Source: Rotaria socialis (lineage: Eukaryota > Rotifera > Eurotatoria > Philodinida > Philodinidae). Taken from it: DNA of 64,000 bases. Every line of letters starts with the position of its first letter. The stretch's first letter is position 1. The notes below the pieces were generated by a model. The model had not been told where the DNA came from, searched no databases, and saw only the letters and a program-made list of their open reading frames with translations. This document shows positions 35,592 through 47,258 of the stretch, in pieces. A program made the translations under genes and the position numbers. The stretch is taken from assembly GCA_905331475.1 (NCBI GenBank), contig CAJNYU010000624.1, positions 32,136 through 96,135 of the forward strand. The letters are read 5' to 3'.

Positions 35592-35975
35592 AATAATGTA
35601 ATAAATTCTTAATATAATTTGAATGTTTTTCCATGGAATTCAAGCCGACTTATTTTTCTCGGCAGTGTATAATAATTTAATTTAGGTTTCAACGATTTTA
35701 TTTTAAAAATTTCAAAAAACTCTATACGAAGAAAATAAGAGAGAAAAAATAATTCAACAATGGCGAAGCAAAATAAATAGAGAGCATAAAACTCTAAATA
35801 CTAGTCGTATATTCTATATCGAGAGAAAATGAAAGATAAAATATTGACTTGAAAATAACTTCATTTCATCTGTGATTGAATCTCTAATAAGTTTTTCTCG
35901 GATATTTTGTGGTTGTAAATTCAAGTTAGTGAATATTGCCTATCGTATTTAGATACTTTGTTCATATATATATAT

Positions 35976-38900
35976 TAGTGACCTGCGTGACCACAATTTT
36001 TAATCACAGTCACGTCACGGTCACGGTCACGATTATAGCCATGATAAATATATGGGTTCTGATTCGGAAATAGTGCCAGTACTTGGTATTGAAAAGAGGC
36101 TTGTAGAGTAACGACATCTCCCTATGGCTACCGCAATTGTGGACTTTTTCCAGAATGATATTGATTTAGGAAAATGGAAATCCATTGAATTCTATTATAG
36201 TGATCTGCAATGCAAATCAATAGGTTAAACTACTATTAATAATAATATTCTTCCGATCAAGTGGAGAATCGATTGTTTTTGTACTTTCATAAACCATAGT
36301 TTCGAAATTATTAACACGTACTCAGCTCGAACAACTTTTCAAGTAAAATGATACTTCGATCGCATTAAAAAAGGTCAAACAAACCGATCGTGGTTCATAA
36401 TGTTGGCCACGATTTAGCCTCGTGCTTGTGAACGATGTAGATCAAGATTTCGTAATATGCGACATATGTCGAACAATTGTTACCTATAAAAGTTCAACTG
36501 GTACTGGTGGTTTAAAGAAACATTTAGCATCATGTGACAAAAGTACATTATCAAATACTACACAATCAACTATAACAACATATTATACTACTAGCACACC
36601 ATCAATTATACCAGAAAAAATAAAAAAAGAAGTAACTAATGCTTATCTTGAATTTATTGCATTGGATGGTCGTCCATTTGAAATTGTATCCCGAATAGGT
36701 TTTAAGAATATATACTTGAAACAGTTTTCAAGGCAGGAAAAATAACAGCTAATTCACAATCAATTGAAATTTCGGATTTGTTACCATATCCAACAACAGT
36801 AAGTACACCTTCACAACTCAAAAACGATATAACTTTCTACTTTTATCGTCGTAGGTTAGTCGTAAAGTTGATCAAGTTTATAGTTTTCGAAAAAAACAAC
36901 TTACCGAATGGTTTAAAACAATTAATAGCTATGCAGTGGTTATTGATATGTGGACCGAAAAATACAGCGGTACGTTTCTTTGATTCTCTGAAGCTATATC
37001 GTTTTTCCAATCAGCTTTAGGTATTCATTATTGCGGTGCTACTGTACGTGAAATTGATGAAAATTTTTAGATAATTTGTTACACGATTTTGGTCTTTCAT
37101 TAAATACAAATTCATTTATCGTCACCGACAACGAGCCAAAGATGCTTGCAGCTTTACGTGGTGTTAATAGAGTTGGATGTAGCGACCATTACATTAATAA
37201 AGCGTTAGAGCATGCATTTACATCTCCGAAAAGTATTCGTGTTGAAGTTATCCAAGTTTTTGATACTGTAAGATCACTTGTTGAAAATTTTCGTCAACGT
37301 CATCGACAGATTAAACTGTCGAGAAAACTCCAAACTTTTAGTGTGACTAGGTTTAGTGGCGCATATTATATGCTAATGAGTTTTATTTAACTAAAATATG
37401 TAATTTTTTACCACTATGCTATGATTTATTCTAGAATGTATTCAATATCACATATAATGAGCTTGTTGATGCTTTTAGTGGTTCACATTATAATGATTTC
37501 GAATCTCTTGATAAAGACTTATTGTACCAACTTTATGAATTTCTTCGATCATTTGATGAAGTTATCACCACGCTAAGTGAGGAAACTCAACCTGCACTTC
37601 ACAAGGTTATTCCTCTTCAGTGTTTTTTGATTAATCACTGTACACCAAAAACAGAAGACATATCTGGTATGATGAAAATAAAACTATTTTTAAGTAAGTG
37701 AAATATTTAATCGGTAAAACTAATAGAAAATTTTTTATTTATTCATAATCAATCAATTTTCATATATTATAAGCAAATAAAATAAGTGTTTTAAAATAAA
37801 ATGATCGATACGAATTGAGTCTTTGAAAAATAGAAATTTTATCAAATGTATTAAAATCTAAATTGAATTTTGCTGAAATAATTCAGGGAAGTATCATATA
37901 ATATGAGTTTAACTGAACAGCTTTACAAAGTCGATGTAACTAAAAATATCTGAATAAATCGAACTAAGGGGCAATTCTATAAAAATCTTACAGATTTTTC
38001 TCGAAAAGATTTAATCATTAATATTTTTGGAAGTTGACTATCGTTTCATTCTGACATAAGTTATAATACATTTCGTGTTATATTTATTTTTCCAATTATT
38101 TTCATTATTTAGAAGAGAGAATTATGGACAAGTGGCCGATCCAATCAGAACACTTATTAGCTACATTACTTCATCCTCGTCTTCGTGATTTTTCTGGTGA
38201 TCAAGCACTGAAAGATCGGGCAATCGAATTGCTTCAACCAAGTATTTCATCTTCTGCTGATTCGCCCAGTAATAATATATCGTCTTGTAATTCGTCGTCA
38301 TCACCAAGTGTTGATAATTCCATAACACCTAAAAAAACTAACATTCTCTCGTTATGCTATGACAAACCACGAACTACTAAACCAGCACTTGATGAAATCA
38401 TGTTGTGGTTGCAAAGTGATTTTAGTAAAGATTTTATAAATGATGACTTACTTTTGTTTTGGAGAAGAAAAAAAGATGATTTTCCAAGTATTTGCCAATA
38501 TTGCTCGTAAGGTGCTGGCTATTCCTGCAGCCAACTCTTCTGTGAAAAGATTATTTTCTTCAACCAAAATTACGATTGGTGATCAAAGAATATGCTTAGG
38601 AGCTGTACAAATTGGCAAGCTTATGTTTCTACAAAAAAATTTAATCCCACTTAAGGATATGTTTGATTCAAAAAACGTTTTCACGACACATGAATTAAAA
38701 AGAAAACCTGATAATATACATGAACAAGATGATGATAGCGATCATTATATGCTTCAAAAAACTCAAAGTTATTGAAATAGAAGAATGTATGTTTTCAAGG
38801 GATGATTGTGACAATGATGATTGTGAAAATGATGATTATGAAAGTGAAAAAGAGAACTAGTGAGCATCAGAATAATGATAAAGTTTTGATTTATACTAAT

Positions 38901-39122
38901 GATTCATTACTAATGAATCTATTAATGATTTTGTTTTTGTTCTTGTTTTTAATTAAGATTTAATACTACATGTGAACATAATAAAAAGCTTCGATTTTTT
39001 TATTTTTCAATTAAATTATGTACAAGATTCTTATTTTCATTTTTTGCATTTTTTGCTAAAATATTGTCGATCACGGTCACGGTCACAGCCACGCGTGACC
39101 GTGACTACTTTGCAGGTCTCTA
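35976..39122 (+). mobile_element. hAT DNA transposon, about 3.15 kb, decayed
   Basis: Terminal inverted repeats: TAGTGACCTGC on the left and, reverse-complemented, TAGAGACCTGC on the right. Both are flanked by ATATATAT (35968-35975 and 39123-39130), a possible 8-bp target duplication, though in a TA-rich site it is weak evidence alone. Both ends carry subterminal GGTCAC repeats (CACGGTCACGGTCAC near 36015 and 39072), plausible transposase-binding sites. The interior encodes a broken hAT transposase on the plus strand. TIRs, subterminal repeats, a BED finger and the hAT C-terminus agree, so the family call is firm. Confidence 0.9.
36425..38775 (+). pseudogene. hAT transposase (BED zinc finger plus hAT dimerisation domain), disrupted
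   Basis: RNase H-like transposase of the transposon 35976-39122. Parts in order: a BED-type finger (VICDICRTIVTYKSS...LKKHLASC, about 36440-36540), a Ser/Thr linker, LEFIALDGRPFEIVSRIGF, then in another frame ILETVFKAGKITANSQSIEI. A likely real intron near 36799-36855 leads to VSRKVDQVYSFRKKQLTEWF and YAVVIDMWTEKYSG. Next come SFIVTDNEPKMLAALRGVN and GCSDHYINKALEHAF (catalytic-core region), NELVDAFSGSHYNDFESLDK, HLLATLLHPRLRDFSGDQAL, and the C-terminal FANIARKVLAIPAANSSVKR followed by LFSSTK (hAT dimerisation). At least two frame changes (near 36710 and 38480) and several stops separate the parts, so no intact transposase is made from this copy. Confidence 0.88.
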
Positions 39123-39231
39123 ATATATATATAGACAGATAGATTATACTACTGTCGCTTTCAAGATTTTATGCTGTATTGTTTGTAAGTATAATAGAAG
39201 ATTCATACCCAGGTTGATCAAAACTGACTCG

Positions 39232-39495
39232 TTTACAGTCTGTTTATCGACGGTAAACGATATCAAAGCGGTATATTTACGGCAGTAAATAGGCCATATT
39301 TGCCCGTAATACCTGGCACAGTAATACGGCACCGTAAACGGGACTGGATTTTCATGGCTTACGGCTGTTTGTGCTCCGTACTCTCATGATCATACGGTCC
39401 GTATTACTGCGCCATATATTACGGCAAACTTTCGCCCGGAAAATAGTCGTAAAGTAACCGTAAACGGCTGTATACGGACCGTACTGTTCGACCTG
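39232..39495. repeat. Motif-saturated island, TACGG/CCGTA word
   Basis: About 260 bp with many TACGG, CCGTA, GTAAACGG and CCGTAAAC words in both orientations (for example TTACGGCAG, CCCGTAATACC, AATACGGCACCGTAAACGG, CTTACGGCTG, CATACGGTCCGTATTAC, ATTACGGCAAAC, CCGTAAACGGCTGTATACGG). It begins about 100 bp beyond the hAT right end. Confidence 0.65.
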
Positions 39496-40123
39496 GGTCT
39501 GGGTATGTAATAATCGATCGAACTATAAAGATTCGCTGGACGTTAATATTATGATAGTCATTTATTTTTATTTTGTCCGTTTGATAGGTGTGAAAAGGAA
39601 TTGTATTTAAATAGATGCCCCTGTAAAACATTCGAAGGAATTAAAATAATCACAAATTATCGAATTGATTTGTCTCAAAAGCACGAAAATTTTACGGAAA
39701 AAAGCTATTTTTTAGCAATATTCTACTTTTTTTAAAATTTTTATAGGAAATATAGGACGAATCCAAGGTCAGTAATTAATCAGAACACATTGGTGAAAAT
39801 TAAAGAGGGCGACACAAATGAAATTTTTTCCATCAAAAATTCAAGTTTACAGGCATCTCTGGGTGAAAATAACTGTATCATTTAGTTACAAATTAAATTA
39901 AGATTTTGTTTCCATTTGAATGATTGAATAGAAATTGTAGAGAAAACCCTATTGTTGAAGTGCATAAGTGACGTCCATTCGGATCGGCTAATAAAAATGT
40001 GAGTCATCTGGGTCTGAGAACGTGTACTATAATTATAATAACATCTTGATAATATTCATTTTTTTTGTTCCACGGAAAAAATTGTTTTTATAACTGTAAA
40101 ATAATATATTAGAATTATTTTAG
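39496..40123. other. Intergenic upstream of RHBDD1
   Basis: AT-rich, no recognisable feature apart from a TTTTAG splice-acceptor-like sequence directly before the RHBDD1 ATG. Confidence 0.5.
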
Positions 40124-40899
40124 ATGTTTAGCAGTCGTTCAAGACATTCAAATTACCATCAAACAAATCGATCTTATTATGGCATTATTCTCCTACTTGC
40201 TGAATTAGGTCGCTCATCACATTTACCACCGATAACACTCGCGATTATTATTCTCAATGTATTAATTTATTTTGACATATTTCCATTATTTGATTTATCG
40301 AGTGATTTACAATCGGTCTGTGTTAGTACATATACTGTACTTGATCAAGGAGATTATATGCGTATTTTATTAGCTCCATTTTTTCATGGTGATGATATGC
40401 ATTTGTATTATAACATGGCATCGTTTTTGTACAAAGGACAACAACTTGAAACTCTATTCGGTAGTCAATATTTTGCACTTTTACTTACAATGCTGACATT
40501 ATTGTCGAGTCTCATGCTTGTTCTACTTGGTCAATTAGCATCTAGTTTATTAGACAATCCTGAATATTTATTTACATGTGCTGTTGGGTTTAGTGCAGTT
40601 ATATTTGCATTAAAAGTGATAGCAACACATTATACACCAGCGTATGGTTCAAATACATTTCTAGGTTTTATTCCAATATCAGCGAAATATATTGTATGGG
40701 TTGAACTTGTTGTTATTCAATTGATTACACCTAATGTCTCATTTCTTGGTAAGAATTTTTTTTCACTATTGAAATTAGTGGTTTTAATGTTGTTTTTTGT
40801 TTGAATTTAGGTCATTTAGCGGGAATTTTAGTTGGACTCTTGTATGTATATGGTCCATTACGATACATCTGTCATACAATATATAATTTCATATTTTAA
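40124..40899 (+). CDS. RHBDD1: Rhomboid-related intramembrane serine protease (RHBDD1/RHBDL4-like)
   Basis: ER rhomboid protease that cleaves membrane proteins in quality control and ERAD. Two exons, 40124-40748 and 40811-40899, give 237 residues. Seen: LPPITLAIIILNVLIYF (TM1), RILLAPFFHGDDMHLYYNMA (the L1/TM2 His/Asn region), KGQQLETLFGS, TM3, then CAVGFSAVIFALKV with the catalytic Ser in GFSA, and GHLAGILVGLLYVYGPL with the catalytic His. These blocks line up with human RHBDD1 almost continuously. The protein stops shortly after the last TM, at about 237 versus about 315 residues. It therefore lacks the cytosolic tail with the ubiquitin-interacting and VCP-binding motifs, unless another exon follows that I did not find. 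Confidence 0.93.
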
Positions 40900-41851
40900 T
40901 ATTATGCATATACGATCGATTGTAATGGAAAAATCGTTTTATTTTTTTTTTGTTAAAAAAATCTCGATAATGTTTTGTTTGTGTTCAGTGTATTTAAGAA
41001 GACATAATTCTGGTGATACTGATCATATAAATGTGTGTATTTTTTTAAAGATATTTTTGTATTAATATAACGAATTTTGCTTTGTTTTAATAATTTCTTC
41101 CACTGTTTCTTTTTGTCAGCAGTTGAATCAAATTAACACTATTATAGATATAATCTCGAAATAAAGATGGACGAATTTTACTTTACAAAAAAAGTTTTAA
41201 TAGCTTGGATATAGATGATAGGGTCGTTTCTATTTTTTTTTTCGGTCTGCTCTTATGACAATATTTTTTAGTGATGAGAAAATGTTTTCTAATTTGAGCT
41301 TAACGCATGAATTAGAGTTCAATGCGGTATTCAATACTAAAATTGTATCTGTCTATTAACATTTATCGTTAGTTGAACTTTTCAAAAACGATCACACAAT
41401 GTGAAGCTACAATAGATCCAAATATTTCGGAGATTATTATAAATTAACACAATTAATTTAATCTAATTAATAAATTGAGTATAAAGTTGTTGAATACTTG
41501 TGGTTATCGAATAGTTGATTATTCGGCGAAACTCGTGAAGGGTCCCTAGCACTAAACCATAGTAGAAATCGAACGCATAATGTATGGATATACGTCAGCA
41601 ACTCGTATTCATCTTTACACAAAAAAAAAGATTCATAATCAAGCGAATAACTAAAATATGGAAATTTGTTTTGCATATACTTTATTTTTTTTAATCATAT
41701 TCATATTCAAGCATGACATTCGTAAATTCCAATGATTTTATGCTTAAGTAGTTTCAGTTAAAGAATCAACTCATGGAAAAAAACAAATTGTATCAACCAC
41801 ATATACAAGAAGACGAACAATATTTTCTAATGTTTCACACTCAATAACGTT
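40900..41851. other. Intergenic, nothing recognised
   Basis: About 950 bp, AT-rich with homopolymer runs. Only short chance ORFs. Confidence 0.5.
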
Positions 41852-43525
41852 ATGCCTCTGATACGTACTGTTCTAACACTCTTGTTTATTAACTTCTGTA
41901 ATACTCAAGGTAGGATAATTATAAGGCTGAATATAATTGCACGCATTAAACTATTTCTTATTCTACATTTGAGTGAATAGCCCAACTCTGGAATAACTGT
42001 TTAAGATCATCATGTGGAAACAGTATTACTGGCGACGAAGAATGCTATAGAGTCACAGTGGTGAACGGAACTAAATTATGCGCACCAGCTGCAAAATGTG
42101 ACAGCTTTGATACTTGTGACGAGCATCAATCATGTTCATCACGAAGATCAGTGTGCGCCATTGATAGTTGCTGTAAAGAACCCATTTGCATACCTTATTT
42201 ATTGACAAAAAGATGTAGAATAAATCATTGGTCTCCTGAAAGTCGAAGTGAGTATGACTTTATTGTGTCAGTGACCTAAACAGTTCGAATGACGCGCTAA
42301 ATACCATTTATTTAGTTCGAAATGCATTAGTAAATCAGTTCCTAGTGCCATTCACATTGCTGATATGACGAAATCATTATATTTCACACATAAAAATCTT
42401 TTTAAATTGTTCGGTTAACTTTTTTCCATTATATTCTGTGAGAAAATAATTTCAATATGATTGAGTTCATCGTTGCTAGAAACAGCCATATGCAAGTATA
42501 GAGAACAAGATATGATGCAATGTTAACTCAACATCAAGATAGATATTCAAGACCTAATTAGAGTAATGATAACAGCGATTGAATTCTGATTTTATTCACT
42601 GTTTGCACTATATTACCTTTACGCCAAGCTTGAGCTAGGCTCTGTTGGGTATCCGTGTGTTAAAACCTGCATGGATTTCTTTATGCTTTCATTAGAAGAT
42701 TTTCATCCTTTTATTTAACCGAATCTTTCAGAAAAAATCCTTCCATTCATGAAATTGATTTCGAAGCATCGGCTTCTAGTTTTTGCTTGATTTCAGCACC
42801 ATTACGTTCGGCTATTATTCATTCGCATGCCAGATGGATACCAACGGGTGTTACTGTCGCTGGAGGATATGGACGCGGTGGATCAAATAATCAACTGTGG
42901 GGCGCGCATGGTTTATATGTTGATAAAAATAAGAATGTTTATATTGCTGATTTTGCGAATAGTCGTATTATTGAATGGAAACATGGATCAAAGATTGGTC
43001 AAGTCGTTGCTGGTGGAATATATCTATGCTACTGACAGGGAGAATCATCAAGTTCTAAGATATAAAATAGGTGAGTCAGTAGGAACAGTGGTTGCAGGAG
43101 GAAATGGAAAAGGCAGTCGACTCGATCAACTCAATTCCCCACGCTTTCTCTTTGTCGATCGAGACTATTCGGTGTATGTAGGAGATAGAGATAATCAACT
43201 TGTTATGAAGTGCCCTAAAAGTGCAAAATCAGATATTCTTGTGACAGGTGGTCAAGGTCTTGGATCCGATCCTATACAAACGGCATGCGTCAACGGAATC
43301 GTTGTTGATCAATTGGGTACTTTATATGTGGCAGAGGAAGGACATCATCGAGTAACTCGTTGGGTCAAGGAAGCTACCGAGAGCATTGTGATTGCTGGTG
43401 GGATTGGTATTGGAGAACAAGCGAATCAGTTGACTATACCTTGTGGTTTATCATTTGACAAGGACGGAAATATTTATGTGATCGACTACGGAAACTATCG
43501 AGTTCAAAGATTTGATATTGATTGA
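41852..43525 (+). CDS. Secreted cysteine-rich/NHL-repeat protein, with a frame break
   Basis: Exon 1 (41852-41909) encodes the signal peptide MPLIRTVLTLLFINFCNTQ. Exon 2 (41981-42247) encodes a Cys-rich domain (14 or so Cys: CLRSSCGNS, CYRVTVVNGTKLCAP, CDSFDTCDEHQSCSS, SCCKEPICIPYL). A GTGAGT donor leads through a 549-bp intron to exon 3 (from 42797), which starts with PLRSAIIHSHARWIPTGVTV and NHL propeller blades: LYVDKNKNVYIADFANSRII, YIYATDRENHQVLRYKIGES, VDRDYSVYVGDRDNQLV, VDQLGTLYVAEEGHHRVTRW and FDKDGNIYVIDYGNYRVQRF, with VVAGG/VTGG/IAGG linkers. Near 43015 the frame shifts by one base right after QVVAGG, and about one linker plus blade pair appears missing. A deletion has probably joined two repeats out of frame. 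The role is unknown; NHL propellers bind proteins, RNA or ligands. Five blades remain of a usual six. Confidence 0.75.
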
Positions 43526-43994
43526 ATTAAAATGTGTCTGAGTGCTAATTGATACTATTTATCAACCGAAGCTCTGCAAAATAGATAAATTAATGAATGA
43601 TCGAAATCTGTCATAATCCGACTTGCTGATTACTAATGTCTACTAATATTAAGAAAAGTATTCAGTACTGTATGAGCGAAGATTATTGTTCTAAAGCAAT
43701 TCTTGTAAATAAATTTTCTAAATTATAGTTATAGGGTGAGGATGTGTGTGTGTGTGTGTGCATATAAAACGAAACAAGTCGTTATAAATGACTTGATATC
43801 TCTTGAATTATTTTCATCTAAGTCCATTTATTATCAATTATTTTGCTCAAGAATTTTGAATGTAGTTATTCCTAGAAGAGTACAACGAGACAATGACAAA
43901 TCGAACCTATATTATCTTCAGGAGACAGATCAGTCTTTTTTCAATTGACTTACACGCGTTCGTAGTTGATTCGATTTACAGAAGCCAATGTTAC
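43526..43994. other. Intergenic with short GT microsatellite
   Basis: Between convergent genes. Contains GGGTGAGGATGTGTGTGTGT and a few more GT units at 43734-43760, otherwise nothing. Confidence 0.55.
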
Positions 43995-44768
43995 TCAAAA
44001 ATTCCATTTATTTAGAAATTCGTAAGTATATTGTATTTTTAATGGATTGAAATCTTCTAGACTCCTTAGTTCTTCCCACACTTGATCAACCTCTTTTTGA
44101 ATGATTCGATTTGCTTTCAACCATTCAGCTTCGCCGACGGGCATAAGTGCTTTCTCGACTATAGTCTGAGGATTTTTAAAAATCTCATCAGCAACTTCGA
44201 GATAATTACGTTGGATCCATGGTTCAAAATAGTTACTATGTCGTTTCGAAAAAATGATATCACCATCATAAAAAGAACGCTGGTGTTTTTTATCATGTTG
44301 TTTCGTAGATGCAATTCCAGGTTGGTGATAAAAAAATGGATTGAGTCGAAACGTGTGACGAAAAAGGATTTTACGAATACGTTCATCAGGAATTTGTATT
44401 TGGTGTTTAGTCATATGAAAAGACCAATGAAAACTGGAAGTATCGATGGTTTGTGGATTAATGGGATATCTACGTCTTTCTGATCCCTCAGGAGCAACAA
44501 TGAATTCTGTACCACCGTTTTCGAATGATAAATGCTTGTAACAACTATGATCGGTAGAAAGTTTTTTGATGTCAGCGTTGAGTGCTTCTCGACTGTATGT
44601 TGTCCATCGTTTAACAAGCTGACGGAGACGAGTATCATAATCGAAGAAAGATTTATATCGATCAGTCATGGAAAGATATTCAAAGATGTAAAGTATCAAT
44701 TCTGGTGGTAAGTCGTCGAAGGTAGTGATCGACTTTGTTTCTAGGAGCTCACTGGTTTCTTCGGGCAT
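43995..44768 (-). CDS. F-box-like protein, function unknown
   Basis: 257 residues from MPEETSELLETK. Residues about 14-50 (TTFDDLPPELILYIFEYLSM then TDRYKSFFDYDTRLRQLV) match an F-box: L-P-P-E-L followed by a short helix and the leucine/aromatic pattern. F-box proteins normally recruit substrates to SCF ubiquitin ligases via SKP1. The remaining 200 residues (HTFRLNPFFYHQPGIAS, RHSNYFEPWIQRNYLEVADE, ALMPVGEAEWLKANRIIQ) match nothing I recognise and show no LRR or WD repeats. The frame is open upstream to 44858, but a TTTCAG acceptor lies two bases before the ATG. A 19-nt upstream exon (44938-44956, ATGGATATGAATATGTTTA then GTACGT) would splice in frame to give MDMNMFSMPEE, so the true start may be 44956. 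Confidence 0.72.
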   Translation of the reverse strand: MPEETSELLETKSITTFDDLPPELILYIFEYLSMTDRYKSFFDYDTRLRQLVKRWTTYSREALNADIKKLSTDHSCYKHLSFENGGTEFIVAPEGSERRRYPINPQTIDTSSFHWSFHMTKHQIQIPDERIRKILFRHTFRLNPFFYHQPGIASTKQHDKKHQRSFYDGDIIFSKRHSNYFEPWIQRNYLEVADEIFKNPQTIVEKALMPVGEAEWLKANRIIQKEVDQVWEELRSLEDFNPLKIQYTYEFLNKWNF

Positions 44769-44956
44769 ACCTGAAATAATATTAGGAAATTTATCCGAGT
44801 ACAGAAAATAACAATAAAATGAGTAGACTGATAGGAACGCATTCAAAATTTCATTCAATTAATCGCTAAACTTTCTTATTGATAAAAGATTTTCGAAAAT
44901 GGCAACGCTTGATCATCATAATAGATAGATTACGTACTAAACATATTCATATCCAT

Positions 44957-47258
44957 CAAGAAAAATGTCAAAAGTAAAATAGATTTTCGTTATTGAATTA
45001 CTGGCATTAATTCTGCAAGGTAAAAAGGAAGAAAATTCGATCCTTATCCGGCATTACTGATATTACTTATAAAAAATGAACTAATCATGAGAGTTGTAAC
45101 ATCACTCTCATGTACACAGCTATGGACGCTGAGAAGCAGAAAAATTTGATAGGTGGAACAGGCTGAGAAGTCGTAGGAGACCAGAATATTTAATTTAGCG
45201 CAAAACGAAGAAAAGTAGATTATCAAGATGCTGAATTCTGGAAGTACAAAGCCCGCTTTTCTCCTTAAATACATACATAGCTAAACAATGGACATCCACT
45301 AAATTCATGTTTTTGCTTGACGTGGCCTCATTTCTTTATCTATTCTGTATAGCTATGTTTGTGTCTATTCTCTCATAGTTTCTTATTGTGTGTTAATGTC
45401 CACTTCACGTTGTGTTGTTTATGACTGTGAGAAGATATAAGATAACAGCCATTGAGAAGAAAGAGCAGTAGGAAATAAGTAAGAAAAAATAGAATATAAA
45501 ACTGCTACCAAAATCATTATATAATTTTTTTGTATATAATTTTATTTCAAACTGTGTTATGATTCGGGTGTGTGTGTGGTTATCGATATGAATGAGGACA
45601 AGACACCCACACCCTCAAGATACTTCTTCGTTTTTTTTCAGTACTTTTACAGTTGTCTTAACTACTTTCATTGTTTGTCCATGCGCAATTTCTTTCTTTA
45701 TGTTCTTTGCTCATCTTCCCCTCATCGACTTAGATAAACTATTAAATCAATGAGGTAATGTATTGTTCGAGTAATGAGAAACACAAATATAAACACAATA
45801 AAATAACAATACTATGGTTTTATTAAACCGTGCAAGTAGAAGGTTCTTCATGTTTTTCTTTGGAATTGGGGTCATTCTTTCCATTGTACAATAAAAATTC
45901 CCTGTTTTGAACATTGCCTGAATGCTTTAAAAGCGTTAACTCTATGGAGTTGTTCAGTTTAGAGACTTGACGCAGCTTGCTGCGAAGTGTAAAGAAGATT
46001 TCATAATATCTCCTTATAACTCTTAAATAAGATTCTGGTTATTTATTCTCTTCATGACTTGTTTTCATGCAAACAATTAGAAATAAACGAATTTTCAATA
46101 GCAGTGTTTAATTGAAAAAAATCCACAAATTTTGGCTCTCCTACAGCTTTCGAATTAATATAAGTATCAGTTACCTAATCTACATGGTTTTGGGAGTTGT
46201 ATTTTTTTTTAATAAAGAGACTTATCGTATCATTTTCATTGTGTCTGTTATTTGTGGTGATGATCGCGTTGGCATCGAATTAGCATCCGAGGCGCTAAGA
46301 TGGCTACTTTTATCAAATCTTTCATTAAACGAAGGTCTATTTTTTTTATCTATATCAATAAATGCCAAATATACTCGAATTCTGCATCTGCTCATATAAA
46401 AATAGTTCACCAAGCAGCGGTATAAAATCGAAAAGTCAAAACGTTTGCTTCATGTGCATGTCTGCAAAGAAAACGATCCAACGAAAAACAAGAAAAGTAT
46501 AAAAAAATAAAATATTTACTCCCTACTGTCTGGAAACTGTAATAAAATTTTTCCAAATTCATTCGCAAGAACAATATTTTCTTTGTTTCTTTATGCTTGT
46601 AGAAAAACTGTTTCAATACGAAGAGGATTTCGATTCCTTAATACCTTTGACAAGACAACTTTTATATGGTTAGAATGAGAATTCAATGTTGATCATAGTT
46701 CACTATTATCTTGTTCAGTTAGAAACCACTGATCACGAATATAATAGTTCTTTTTCTTCAAAATGCTACAGACACTTAACAAAAGGCCGAATTCTATTTA
46801 CACTGTGTTTTGCATGCAGTATCTTCTTTCTTGATTATTTGACAAAATGTCTATCCTTAATTCAGCTTCATAGTTGATTTTTGGAAAAATAAAAAGAATT
46901 GGTATTCAGATTTAATCCCAATGTAAAATATCGGTTAAGGAAGACAATTTACTTTGCATCGAGTTTTTGAAGTTCCAATTAAACAAATCGTCAGTTTGTT
47001 TACAGAATTTTGTATGGTGAAGTCGAAAAGTGATCTTACTCAAGTAAAAGATCTTAACAAATATATCGTACTCTTGTCATTGGCGACATCTATTAGAAAG
47101 TTTCTACACATTGTTTAAAAAATGATCTCTCTTTTTATATTTGTAAGCAAAACAATTATGATAACATTTTAATACTAATATCTGTATGATCTTATTCCAT
47201 CTATTTATATAGATAGATACAAAGTTGCATAGATAATGATGACTACTACAGACATTAG
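44957..47258. other. Intergenic, about 2.3 kb
   Basis: No gene recognised; all ORFs are short and uninformative. Contains the telomere-like inverted pair at 45566-45619. Confidence 0.5.
45566..45619. repeat. Inverted pair of telomere-like tracts
   Basis: GGGTGTGTGTGTGG, about 25 bp of spacer, then CACCCACACCCTCAAG. Same CCCTCAAG edge as at 35591. Confidence 0.55.

Larger units (their letters stand above)
34598..35975. other. Intergenic, telomere-like tracts and AAACC-word island
   Basis: No gene. Holds the telomere-like tracts at 35056-35073 and 35511-35591 and the AAACC/GGTTT island between them, listed separately. Confidence 0.5.

Noticed and set aside
35968-39130. Other transposon superfamilies for the 3.1-kb element
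   Set aside because: The BED finger, the C-terminal ANSSVKRLFSSTK block and 8-bp duplication fit hAT; no DDE mariner or piggyBac motifs and no reverse transcriptase.
43734-43760. Possible telomere-like tract
   Set aside because: It is mainly a plain GT microsatellite with no C-rich partner.
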